A stretch of 34,414 nt of DNA from Flavobacteriales bacterium (GTDB lineage Bacteria > Bacteroidota > Bacteroidia > Flavobacteriales_G > Salibacteraceae), in contig JABMOM010000041.1 in NCBI GenBank assembly GCA_013204105.1, forward strand, positions 1 to 34,414. The letters run 5' to 3'. The notes beneath the pieces are model-generated. The model made no database searches. It was not told the DNA's origin and saw nothing but the letters and a program-made list of their open reading frames with translations. Of the stretch, positions 15,423 to 23,570 are shown piece by piece (positions within the stretch are counted from its first letter, which is position 1; the number at the start of each line of letters is the position of its first letter). A program made the translations under genes and the position numbers.

Positions 15423-17300
15423 ATGTGCGGAATTGCTGGCTTTGTTAGCCATAGAGATATTGATATAGATGCCATGTTGGATAGTATTATCCATCGTGGA
15501 CCAGACGGAAGGGGTAACTATCGATTTAAGCTTGGTCAATTGAATGCAGTCTTAGGTCACACACGCCTGAGCATCATTGACCTGTCAGAAGCAGGTGCGC
15601 AACCCATGTTTTCAGACGATCAAAGTGTTGTCATAACCTTTAATGGTGAGATATACAATTTCAAGGAGCTCAGATCTCGGTATCTTCAGAATGAATTGTT
15701 CAAATCAAGTAGTGATACCGAAGTCTTGTTAAGGCTGTATCTGAAGTTTGGAATAAGTGCCGTGAAATATCTCAACGGTGATTTTGCCTTTTCGATTCTG
15801 GATAAAAGAACAAACAAGGTTTATTTGGTCCGTGATAGGGTCGGTGTTAAACCGCTTTACTACTCACTGAACAATGGAGAGTTGGTTTTTGCTTCGGAAA
15901 TCAAGGCATTGCTGACCGCTGGCGTTTCTCGTACGCTTAATGAAAATGAAATTCAGAAGTATTTCGTATTCAAGTATACGCCGCAACAAAACACCCTCTT
16001 CGATTCGATTAAAAAACTAGAGCCCGCGCATATTTTAACGTTTGACCTCGAATCGAAAGAATCTAACATAAGCAAGTATTGGGATTATTCTGACATTGAA
16101 TTGTTCGATGACAGTTACGCAGCGGCCAAGAAGGGGTTGTATGATCTAATGGAAGATGCTGTTCGCCTCCGCTTGATTGCAGACGTACCTATCGGAACCT
16201 TTCTTTCAGGAGGAATCGACTCTTCAATTGTAGCGTCTTTCTTGAAAGATCGACCTGATATTAGACATTATTGTGCGAGTAAAAATCAAGATGACCTCGC
16301 CAAGGAAGGAAGTACTTCTGACTTCTATTATGCAAATAAGCTTGCCCAAGAATGGGGCTTTCCATTGCATGAATTGAAGATTAGTTCCTCTGAAGCTTCC
16401 TTAGAAATGATCAGGACTACACTTAAATACAGTGATGACATCATAGCTGACGGTTCTCAAATCCCTTCTTACCTGATTACGAAGGAAGCTTCTAAAACCT
16501 CAAGAGTCATTCTCTCGGGAATGGGAGCAGATGAGATCTTCCTTGGTTATGCGGGCCATCAGATCACATTACTAGCATCTTATTTCGATCGTCTTCCTTA
16601 TTTCGTTCGGAGACAAGCGGGGGACATACTTGCGGGTTTGAATCAAGGAAAAGGAAAGTTTTTAGCCTATCGTAGGTATTTACATAAGTTCGGGAAATAC
16701 CTTGACAATCCTTCCGAGCGCATGATTGCCTTCAATGTAGTGGGCGATTTTCAGAATAGCCTAAGCGTATTTAGAGGAGGAGAAGATGTAATGAAAGAAG
16801 TCGGCGATTACTACTTCGGAAAATCAACCGATTTCAAATCGCTTAATCGATTTGAGCATGAGAATTTTCTGGTCAAGAATTTGAGCTACATGGATCGGAT
16901 GGCAATGGCAAATCATGTAGAAGGACGAGTGCCCTTTTTAGATCACCGAATAGTGGAATTTGCACATAGCCTACCTCGTTCATTTAAACTTTCTTTTTTT
17001 GGAAAAACGAAAAGAATTGTGAAAGATACATTTGCTGATGTTTTACCGAGTTATATCGTAAACAGGCGAAAGGCTGGTTTTGGGATGCCGCTTCGGAGCA
17101 TTTTTAGCAATGAATTTCAATCGCGGAAGATGATCGAGTTGGACTTTTTTGAAAGTGATCCACGTTTTAATATCGAAAGTATTCAGTCGTTGTGTGCACG
17201 TCATTGGAGTGGTCAAGAAGATAATTCAGCATTGATTTACGCTTTGATTACTTACAAGGAGTGGTATAAAATTTACATAAGCGGTTATGGAAACAACTAA
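15423..17300 (+). CDS. asnB: Asparagine synthetase B-type amidotransferase
   Basis: A 625-residue glutamine-dependent amidotransferase. The start ATG at 15423 makes Cys2 the N-terminal nucleophile (MCGIAGF), with RGPDGRG and the FNGEIYNF loop of the class II glutaminase domain (to about 210). The synthetase domain has the ATP pyrophosphatase loop SGGIDSS at 262-268 and GMGADEIFLGY. In polysaccharide clusters such enzymes are usually thought to amidate a carboxyl group, such as a uronic acid, rather than to make free asparagine; WbpS in Pseudomonas O-antigen loci is the known parallel. Which substrate applies here is inference, since no UDP-sugar dehydrogenase lies in the window. It overlaps the next gene by 14 bases. 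A housekeeping role in asparagine synthesis cannot be excluded. Confidence 0.92.
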   Translation: MCGIAGFVSHRDIDIDAMLDSIIHRGPDGRGNYRFKLGQLNAVLGHTRLSIIDLSEAGAQPMFSDDQSVVITFNGEIYNFKELRSRYLQNELFKSSSDTEVLLRLYLKFGISAVKYLNGDFAFSILDKRTNKVYLVRDRVGVKPLYYSLNNGELVFASEIKALLTAGVSRTLNENEIQKYFVFKYTPQQNTLFDSIKKLEPAHILTFDLESKESNISKYWDYSDIELFDDSYAAAKKGLYDLMEDAVRLRLIADVPIGTFLSGGIDSSIVASFLKDRPDIRHYCASKNQDDLAKEGSTSDFYYANKLAQEWGFPLHELKISSSEASLEMIRTTLKYSDDIIADGSQIPSYLITKEASKTSRVILSGMGADEIFLGYAGHQITLLASYFDRLPYFVRRQAGDILAGLNQGKGKFLAYRRYLHKFGKYLDNPSERMIAFNVVGDFQNSLSVFRGGEDVMKEVGDYYFGKSTDFKSLNRFEHENFLVKNLSYMDRMAMANHVEGRVPFLDHRIVEFAHSLPRSFKLSFFGKTKRIVKDTFADVLPSYIVNRRKAGFGMPLRSIFSNEFQSRKMIELDFFESDPRFNIESIQSLCARHWSGQEDNSALIYALITYKEWYKIYISGYGNN

Positions 17301-18141
17301 GAGTTTAGAGCAGGTTGAGAATTTTTGGAATGATAACCTTTGTGGAAAGCATTTCATTACGTCAAGGTATCCGACACCTGAGTTTTTTAAAGAGTATCGT
17401 GATTTTAGATATAAGAAGACGCATCACCTTGATTTTCTAATTCCTTGGTCTAGTGCCAAGGGTAATAAGGTTTTGGAAATCGGTCTAGGAGTTGGTGCAG
17501 ACGGTACCAGATGGGCCGCTCATGCAGAAGAATATTTTGGTGTCGATTTGACTTTTGAAGCTGTTACTGCAACCTCAGAGCATCTGAAACTATTGGGTCT
17601 CAAAGGACAGATTTCTCAGGGTAACGCAGAGAATCTGGACTTCCATGACAAATCATTCGACATTGTATACTCGCATGGAGTTCTTCACCATACTACAAAT
17701 ACTTTACAAGCGATCAAGGAAGTGACAAGGGTTCTTAAAGATGATGGAGAGGCAATAGTTATGCTTTATTGCAAGGACTCATTTAATTATTGGTTCAGAA
17801 TCCAATTGTTTTTTCGATTGAAGTTTCTGGTAAGTCTCTTCTTAAGCAAACTGGGCCTTCAAATTAAAGGCGTCTGGAAGGAACATTTGGATAATTTCAA
17901 AACGAAAGGATGGAGCTACTTTAGTTGGAAAGAGTGGCCGCATCATTGCACAGATGGCGCCAATTGTGACATTGCAAATATCTATTCGAAAGGTGAGCTA
18001 TTGAAGTTGTTTGGCGCAGCTGGCCTGCGGGTCAATCGGATAAAGCAAGCCCATTTTCCAATAGGAATAAATCCGAAGTTAGAAAGAAGACTGTCGTCGT
18101 TTCTTGGTTTTCATGCCATCGTTTTCGCTTCTAAAAAATGA
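17287..18141 (+). CDS. Class I SAM-dependent methyltransferase (type 11-like)
   Basis: A 284-residue methyltransferase. Motif I is KVLEIGLGVGADGTRWA (near 62-78) with FGVDLT as the acidic strand 2 end, then FDIVYSHGVLHHTTN and the LKDDGEAIVMLY strand 5. A hydrophobic, basic segment (about 175-205) with RIQLFFRLKFLVSLFLSKL could dock to the membrane. The start lies 14 bases inside asnB. It is unrelated in its N-terminus to the other methyltransferase in the locus, so two different methylation steps are likely. The substrate is unknown; a sugar of the repeat or a lipid-linked intermediate is the natural guess. Confidence 0.82.
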   Translation: METTKSLEQVENFWNDNLCGKHFITSRYPTPEFFKEYRDFRYKKTHHLDFLIPWSSAKGNKVLEIGLGVGADGTRWAAHAEEYFGVDLTFEAVTATSEHLKLLGLKGQISQGNAENLDFHDKSFDIVYSHGVLHHTTNTLQAIKEVTRVLKDDGEAIVMLYCKDSFNYWFRIQLFFRLKFLVSLFLSKLGLQIKGVWKEHLDNFKTKGWSYFSWKEWPHHCTDGANCDIANIYSKGELLKLFGAAGLRVNRIKQAHFPIGINPKLERRLSSFLGFHAIVFASKK

Positions 18142-18154
18142 ATCATTTGAACCT

Positions 18155-20281
18155 ATGAAACAACTCACCCAGCAACTAAAGGATGGAGCGATGGAGTTAC
18201 TTGAAACTCCTTTTCCGGCAATGAAGTCGGGGCACGTCTTGGTGAGAACGCATTTTTCCGTGATCAGTGCAGGCACAGAAGGCAAAACCGTAAAGGATGC
18301 ACGGTTGGGGTATATAGGGAAAGCCAAGGCGAGGAAGGACGAGGTGAAGAAGGTAATTACAATGGCTCAAACGCAGGGTCTTGCCCAAACCTACAATACG
18401 GTGATGAGTAAACTGGAGGCGCCCAGTGCCTTAGGTTACAGTTGCGCAGGACAGGTGTTGGAAATCGGTGCTGGGGTAGAAGGAATTTCAGTAGGTGACA
18501 TTGTGGCCTGTGGCGGTGCAGGGGCTGTGCACTCAGAGGTGGTGTGCGTGCCCAAGAATCTGTGCGTCAAATTGACGGATCCCTCCAAAGTAAAAGAAGG
18601 CGCATTCGCAACCATCGCGGCCATCGCAATGCAGGGAATCCGTCAAGCAGACCTGCGTCTGGGAGAAAATTGTGTGGTGATTGGCTTGGGCCTGATCGGT
18701 CAATTGACTGTGCAAATGCTCAAGGCAGCCGGCGTGAAGGTGGTTGGGGTTGACATCGATCAGAATGCGGTGGATCTGGCATTGAAAAGCGGTGCAGATT
18801 TGGCGTTGAATCGCAGTGCAGATGGAATCGAAGATGCCATCAATGAAGCAACCAGAGGAGCAGGAGCAGATGCTATAATTATCACGGCAGCTACTTCATC
18901 CAATGATCCGGTAGAGTTTGCAGGATTGATAGCACGTAAAAAAGCCAAGGTGGTGATCGTTGGGGCTGTGCCTACAGGGTTCAGTCGCAAGCATTACTAC
19001 CAAAAAGAATTGGATTTGCGGATGTCTTCCTCTTACGGCCCAGGGCGTTATGACGTGGAATACGAAGACAAAGGCCACGATTATCCCATTGGTTATGTGC
19101 GATGGACAGAACAGCGCAACATGCAAGCCTATCTAGATTTGCTCGAAGCGGGCAAGATTGAATTCGATCATTTACTTTCCCATGAATTCGCCTTTGAAGA
19201 AGCACCGAAAGCCTATGATATGATCCACGAGCGGTCAGAACCCTTTGTGGGTATTGTATTGAAATACAACCAAGATCAAGAGCTTAAACGAACCGTTCAT
19301 GTTCAGCGCAATATAGATGCTTCCAAAAAAGCCAAGGTGGGCTTTGCGGGTGCGGGTTCTTTTGCGCAGAACTACTTGTTGCCGAATTTAAAGGGCAAGG
19401 TTGATTTTACAGGAGTAATTACGGCCAGAAGCAATACCGCTAAGAATATTCAAGACAAGTATGGTTTTCAGTTTGCTTCTACCGATGCAGACGAATTGAT
19501 GAAAGATGCTACTACAAACACGGTGTTTGTTGCTACGCGGCACGACCTTCATGGCGAAATGGTGTTAAAGGCACTCAAGGCTGATAAGCACGTGTTTGTG
19601 GAGAAGCCGCTGTGCTTGAAAGAAGAAGAACTGGAGCGCATTGCCGCGGAGTATACAAAGCACTCGACACATCTTATGCTCGGATTTAACAGGCGCTTTG
19701 CACCGCTGATTACAGCACTGAAGAAGCAATTGAATCCTGCTTCCTTGCGGAGCATTCATTACCGCATCAATGCAGGTATTTTGCCTACTGATCACTGGGT
19801 GCACGATCTCGAAGTTGGTGGTGGAAGAATCATTGGCGAAGCCTGTCACTTTATTGATTTGGCTGCCTTTATTGCTGACTCGCGCATCAAGCATGTGAGC
19901 GCCCAGCGCATGACAGATGCAAAAAACGTCTCCGATACCGTGACTATTCAAATGCAATTTGAAAATGGTTCAATCGCTTCTATTGATTATTTGTCCAATG
20001 GAAGCAAGGAGTTGATGAAAGAATACATCGAAGTGTTTTCGGGAGGTGTGGTTTATCAGCTGAATGACTTTCAAGAATTGTTGACCGTGAATAAAGGTGT
20101 AAAGAAGGTCAAGCAATCAGGGCAAGACAAGGGGCACAAAAAGGAAGTAGAGGCATTTATAGCATCTATTCAAAAGGGTGGTGAAACACCCATTGCATTT
20201 GATGCTATCTACAACGCCATGAAGGCAACCTTTGCGGTGATCCAGTCCTACAAGAACAGCGGAGAACGCATAACACTTTAA
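18155..20281 (+). CDS. Bi-domain oxidoreductase: MDR dehydrogenase fused to Gfo/Idh/MocA
   Basis: A 708-residue two-domain protein. I take the ATG at 18155 because it lies 13 bases after the preceding stop and starts the MDR fold cleanly; an in-frame ATG at 18104 would add 17 residues overlapping the methyltransferase gene. Residues about 1-345 form an alcohol-dehydrogenase-like MDR domain with GLGLIG (177-182) for NAD(P) and ISAGTE where zinc enzymes have a catalytic Cys, so zinc catalysis looks lost. Residues about 390-708 form a Gfo/Idh/MocA domain with GFAGAGSFAQ (from 396), EKP (483-485), and the GGGRIIGEACHFIDL motif. This fusion is known from capsule clusters, often next to uronate-related enzymes. 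It may oxidise and reduce a sugar nucleotide through a keto intermediate; the exact reaction is not established. Confidence 0.88.
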   Translation: MKQLTQQLKDGAMELLETPFPAMKSGHVLVRTHFSVISAGTEGKTVKDARLGYIGKAKARKDEVKKVITMAQTQGLAQTYNTVMSKLEAPSALGYSCAGQVLEIGAGVEGISVGDIVACGGAGAVHSEVVCVPKNLCVKLTDPSKVKEGAFATIAAIAMQGIRQADLRLGENCVVIGLGLIGQLTVQMLKAAGVKVVGVDIDQNAVDLALKSGADLALNRSADGIEDAINEATRGAGADAIIITAATSSNDPVEFAGLIARKKAKVVIVGAVPTGFSRKHYYQKELDLRMSSSYGPGRYDVEYEDKGHDYPIGYVRWTEQRNMQAYLDLLEAGKIEFDHLLSHEFAFEEAPKAYDMIHERSEPFVGIVLKYNQDQELKRTVHVQRNIDASKKAKVGFAGAGSFAQNYLLPNLKGKVDFTGVITARSNTAKNIQDKYGFQFASTDADELMKDATTNTVFVATRHDLHGEMVLKALKADKHVFVEKPLCLKEEELERIAAEYTKHSTHLMLGFNRRFAPLITALKKQLNPASLRSIHYRINAGILPTDHWVHDLEVGGGRIIGEACHFIDLAAFIADSRIKHVSAQRMTDAKNVSDTVTIQMQFENGSIASIDYLSNGSKELMKEYIEVFSGGVVYQLNDFQELLTVNKGVKKVKQSGQDKGHKKEVEAFIASIQKGGETPIAFDAIYNAMKATFAVIQSYKNSGERITL

Positions 20282-20284
20282 TGC

Positions 20285-21448
20285 ATGACGAAAGAGGAAG
20301 TCTTTCAGCACATTGAAGCCTTAGATACCTACGTTCAGTCAGAAGGATTCAAAGGATACGATCCGTACGACATTCTGAATTCAAAGTTTGATCTCTTGCG
20401 CTTGGGTAAAATGCCTTCCGCCATCTTGACGCAAATTCAGAAGCGCAATCCGTTGAACCTTCGTCCATTGTTGGGCATTGAAAAAGAGCACAACCCCAAG
20501 GCAATGGGGCTTTTTCTAAAGGCCTATTCGAAGTTGTATCAAATCACGGGAGAGCAGCGCTACAAAGAAACGGCTGATGGCTTGTTTCAATGGCTCAAAG
20601 ACAATCCTGCCAAAGGCTTTAGTGGCCTGAGCTGGGGATATAACTTCGGTTGGGCAAATCCAGGTAAAGTGGTGCCACGTCATTCACCGAACTTGGTGGT
20701 CACGGGATTCATTGCCAAAGGTTTATTTGAATACCAAAGAATCGAACCTACCGCGGAAATAGTCTCGATGACGAAGCAGATCATCACATTTATTGAAGAC
20801 AACCTGCAAACAACGGAAGATGAATCAGGCCTTTGTTATAGCTATACTACCCTCGAACGCGATAAATGCTATAACGCAAGCCTGCAAGCAGGTGAAATTT
20901 TTGCTTGGTACTATGCTCAAACTAAGGATGTGGCTTTTAAGGAGAAAGCTATACGCATCGCTCATTTTGTTGCTTCAAGACAGGAAACCGACGGTAGCTG
21001 GAATTATTCAGAAAGCTTGGATGGAAAAGCGACCAGAAGACAACTTGATTTTCACCAAGGTTATGTGATCGAATCCTTAGACTTCATCCAAGATCAATTG
21101 GGTGAGGAGCTACTCTTTGCGGATCACATTGCAAAAGGAACTTCCTTTTATCGCGCTAAGTTGATGAAGGAAAATGGTCAAACGATTTACAGATATCCAA
21201 TTGAGTTCCCAGTCGACATTCATAACCAGAGTCAAGCCATTATCAGCTGCGTTCAATGTGGTGATTACGCACATGCGGCAAAGACCTTGGAGTGGACAAT
21301 AAGAAATATGCGCGCTCCTCAAGGCCACTTTTATTACAATAAGTACCCGCTTGTTTCAATTAAGACGCCCTACATTCGATGGGCGCAGGCTTGGATGATG
21401 CTGGCGATGAGTGAGATGTGTGAGAATAAAATTAAAGTTACTTCTTGA
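20285..21448 (+). CDS. Alpha/alpha-barrel protein of unknown activity
   Basis: A 387-residue soluble protein with no signal peptide. It is built from repeated helical hairpins with aromatic-rich turns (ITGEQRYKETADGLFQWL, LSWGYNFGWANPG, ETDGSWNYSE, PVDIHNQSQAI, IRWAQAWMMLAMSE), the look of a six-hairpin or prenyltransferase-like alpha/alpha toroid, as in epimerases, unsaturated glucuronyl hydrolases and some lyases. I cannot assign a catalytic residue set. It begins three bases after the bi-domain oxidoreductase and is tightly coupled with it; the same pair is familiar from polysaccharide loci, suggesting joint work on one sugar or polymer. Database names for relatives are inconsistent and should not be trusted for function. 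Confidence 0.7.
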   Translation: MTKEEVFQHIEALDTYVQSEGFKGYDPYDILNSKFDLLRLGKMPSAILTQIQKRNPLNLRPLLGIEKEHNPKAMGLFLKAYSKLYQITGEQRYKETADGLFQWLKDNPAKGFSGLSWGYNFGWANPGKVVPRHSPNLVVTGFIAKGLFEYQRIEPTAEIVSMTKQIITFIEDNLQTTEDESGLCYSYTTLERDKCYNASLQAGEIFAWYYAQTKDVAFKEKAIRIAHFVASRQETDGSWNYSESLDGKATRRQLDFHQGYVIESLDFIQDQLGEELLFADHIAKGTSFYRAKLMKENGQTIYRYPIEFPVDIHNQSQAIISCVQCGDYAHAAKTLEWTIRNMRAPQGHFYYNKYPLVSIKTPYIRWAQAWMMLAMSEMCENKIKVTS

Positions 21449-22491
21449 ATTTTCTATTCTATATAGGTCACCCTGCACACTATCATAATTTTAAGAATGT
21501 TGCCAAACGTCTTATTGAGATGGGCCATGCCTGCATGTATTTGGTGCGACCCAAAGATGTCTTACTCGATTTGCTTTCAGAAGAAACCATAGAGACCGTT
21601 CTACTTCCGAAAAAATCAGGAAGGACAAAGGTGTCCATGATCAAGGATGTACTTCATCGCAATAGAATGCTGGTTAAACTGATTCGAAGTAGACATATAG
21701 ATCTGATGGTTGGTACGGATGTTTCGATTGCTCAAATGGGTCGTTTGATGAAAGTCCTATCCGTTGTCGTGAATGAAGATGATGCCGAGGCAGTTCCTTT
21801 GTTTGCAAAGTTGGCCTATCCGTTTGCTCATAGAATTCTTGCACCCAATGGATGCAGTATGGGAAGGTTTGAAAGCAAGACGATACGCTATGCGGGGTAT
21901 CATGAACTGGCATATCTGCATCCGGAGCATTTTGTTCCTGATACCAAATTATTAGCGGTTCATGGATTGAGCTATAAAAATTATGTAGTGATGCGTTTCT
22001 CTGCACTTAATGCCCACCACGATAAGGGAGTGCAAGGCATCGATGACCATTTCGCGCGAAAAATCATTGATGCTTTGGGAGAAGAGCTGCAAGTAGTAAT
22101 AACATCTGAGCGCAAGCTGGGAAATGAACTCGAACCCTACCGTATGAAGTTCCAACCAAGTGAAATACATCACGTGCTTGCCGGAGCAAAGTTGCTTGTT
22201 GGGGACAGCCAAACGATGGCAGCCGAAGCGATGGTGCTAGGCACGCCATCTATAAGGTGCAACGACTTTGTGGGTCGTTTGGCATACCTCGAAGAATTGG
22301 AGAATAAGTATAATCTGGGCTTTGGGGTGCTTCCAGAAAGCAAGGAGGAAATTTTGGGACTTGTAGACAAAGTAGTGCTGTCCACTGATCAACAGGTATG
22401 GGCTGATAGGCGCATGCACATGCTTTCGGAAAAAGTAAATGTCGCCAACTACTGGACTGAATTATTCGTAAACCTAGCTCAGGAAAAATGA
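21445..22491 (+). CDS. DUF354 glycosyltransferase-like protein
   Basis: A 348-residue protein of the DUF354 family, GT-B-fold proteins related to UDP-GlcNAc 2-epimerases and MurG-like transferases. The start is TTG inside TTGA, overlapping the preceding stop by four bases; the protein then opens with NFLFYIGHPAHYHNFKNVA, the family signature. Other family marks are DLMVGTDVSIAQMG, VVNEDDAEAVPLFAKLAYPFA, and in the C-terminal half the nucleotide-site stretch LLVGDSQTMAAEAMVLGTPSIR. It overlaps the epimerase gene by four bases. Genes of this family often sit beside wecB-like epimerases; a glycosyl transfer using the epimerised amino sugar is plausible but unproven. Confidence 0.8.
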   Translation: MNFLFYIGHPAHYHNFKNVAKRLIEMGHACMYLVRPKDVLLDLLSEETIETVLLPKKSGRTKVSMIKDVLHRNRMLVKLIRSRHIDLMVGTDVSIAQMGRLMKVLSVVVNEDDAEAVPLFAKLAYPFAHRILAPNGCSMGRFESKTIRYAGYHELAYLHPEHFVPDTKLLAVHGLSYKNYVVMRFSALNAHHDKGVQGIDDHFARKIIDALGEELQVVITSERKLGNELEPYRMKFQPSEIHHVLAGAKLLVGDSQTMAAEAMVLGTPSIRCNDFVGRLAYLEELENKYNLGFGVLPESKEEILGLVDKVVLSTDQQVWADRRMHMLSEKVNVANYWTELFVNLAQEK

Positions 22492-23570
22492 AGAAAGTAT
22501 TGATATCGGTCGGTACCCGGCCCAACATAATTAAGATTACCCAATTCAAGCGCTTGTCCTTAGCGATGGGTATGGATGTGAAGATCCTGCACACGGGCCA
22601 GCACTACGATCATCAAATGGCCCAGGTCTTCTACGATCAGTTCGGGGTTCAACCCGATTTCAGGAAGGAGCTTCGGTCCGGTACAACCTTGGAACAGATC
22701 ACCCAGATCATGTACGATGTCACGGAGGTAATCGAAGAGGTGAAGCCCGATATTCTCTTGACGCCGGGCGATGTCAATTCCACCTTCGCTGCAGCCTATG
22801 CGGCGTATCATGCGAAGATCCCAGTGGGGCACATCGAAAGTGGTTTGAGAAGCCATGACCTTGGGATGCCCGAAGAGATCAATCGTATGTTGACCGATGA
22901 GATCACGGACCACTATTTTATTACGGAGCGAAGTGGTGAGGAAAACCTGGAGCATTTGGGAAAGGATACTAGCCGTTTGCATATGGTAGGCAATACCATG
23001 ATCGATACACTCGTGGCATTTGACGAGCAGATCGATGCTTCGACCATTCTTTCCACTGCTGGTGTCACTGGTGAATTTGCGCTAGCCACCTTTCACCGGC
23101 CATCCAATGTGGATGACAGGACCAGTCTGGAGCATCTTGTTGCATTGATCGACAAGGTCTCTGCTCGCATTCCATTGGTATTTCCAGTACACCCGAGAAC
23201 TCGAAAAGCGCTGGCAGGATTTTCCTTGCTAGACCGAATCGAATCAAACAAGAACGTTTTTCTCCTAGATCCTCTCGGCTACTTTGATTTTCAGAAACTA
23301 GTGAAGGAAGCTCGTTTTGTGTTGACCGATAGCGGCGGGATTCAGGAAGAAACAACGTTCCGACAGGTTCCATGCCTAACCCTGCGTCCCAATACGGAAC
23401 GTCCTATCACCATCGACATGGGGACCAACAAGCTCCTTGATTTTGACGTAGACAACATAATAAAGGAGGTTGATCAAATCCTTGGAGGTAACGCTAAAAA
23501 AGGCCAAGTTCCACCGCTTTGGGATGGAAAGGCCACGGAGCGTATCTTGCAGGTACTTAAGAATCTGTGA
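22488..23570 (+). CDS. wecB: UDP-N-acetylglucosamine 2-epimerase (non-hydrolysing)
   Basis: A 360-residue GT-B-fold enzyme interconverting UDP-GlcNAc and UDP-ManNAc. It starts MKKVLISVGTRPNIIK and has HTGQHYDHQM, GDVNSTFAAA with Asp95, HIESGLRS with Glu117, MPEEINRML with Glu130 in the place of the third catalytic acid, ATFHRPSNVDD with His203, VHPRT, and TDSGGIQEE for nucleotide binding. All catalytic positions known from E. coli WecB are filled. Overlaps with both neighbours (ATGA at the start, GTGA at the end) show it is inside the operon. No ManNAc dehydrogenase (WecC type) is visible here, so the product may be used as ManNAc or processed by enzymes encoded elsewhere. Base composition is more GC-rich than the central genes. 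Confidence 0.93.
   Translation: MKKVLISVGTRPNIIKITQFKRLSLAMGMDVKILHTGQHYDHQMAQVFYDQFGVQPDFRKELRSGTTLEQITQIMYDVTEVIEEVKPDILLTPGDVNSTFAAAYAAYHAKIPVGHIESGLRSHDLGMPEEINRMLTDEITDHYFITERSGEENLEHLGKDTSRLHMVGNTMIDTLVAFDEQIDASTILSTAGVTGEFALATFHRPSNVDDRTSLEHLVALIDKVSARIPLVFPVHPRTRKALAGFSLLDRIESNKNVFLLDPLGYFDFQKLVKEARFVLTDSGGIQEETTFRQVPCLTLRPNTERPITIDMGTNKLLDFDVDNIIKEVDQILGGNAKKGQVPPLWDGKATERILQVLKNL

Noticed and set aside
18104-18154. Upstream start of the bi-domain oxidoreductase
   Set aside because: It would overlap the methyltransferase by 38 bases and add residues outside the MDR fold, while ATG 18155 fits the normal operon spacing.
18533-19957. Long antisense open frames opposite the bi-domain oxidoreductase
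   Set aside because: They are shadows of a GC-richer coding strand with no motif or start signal of their own.
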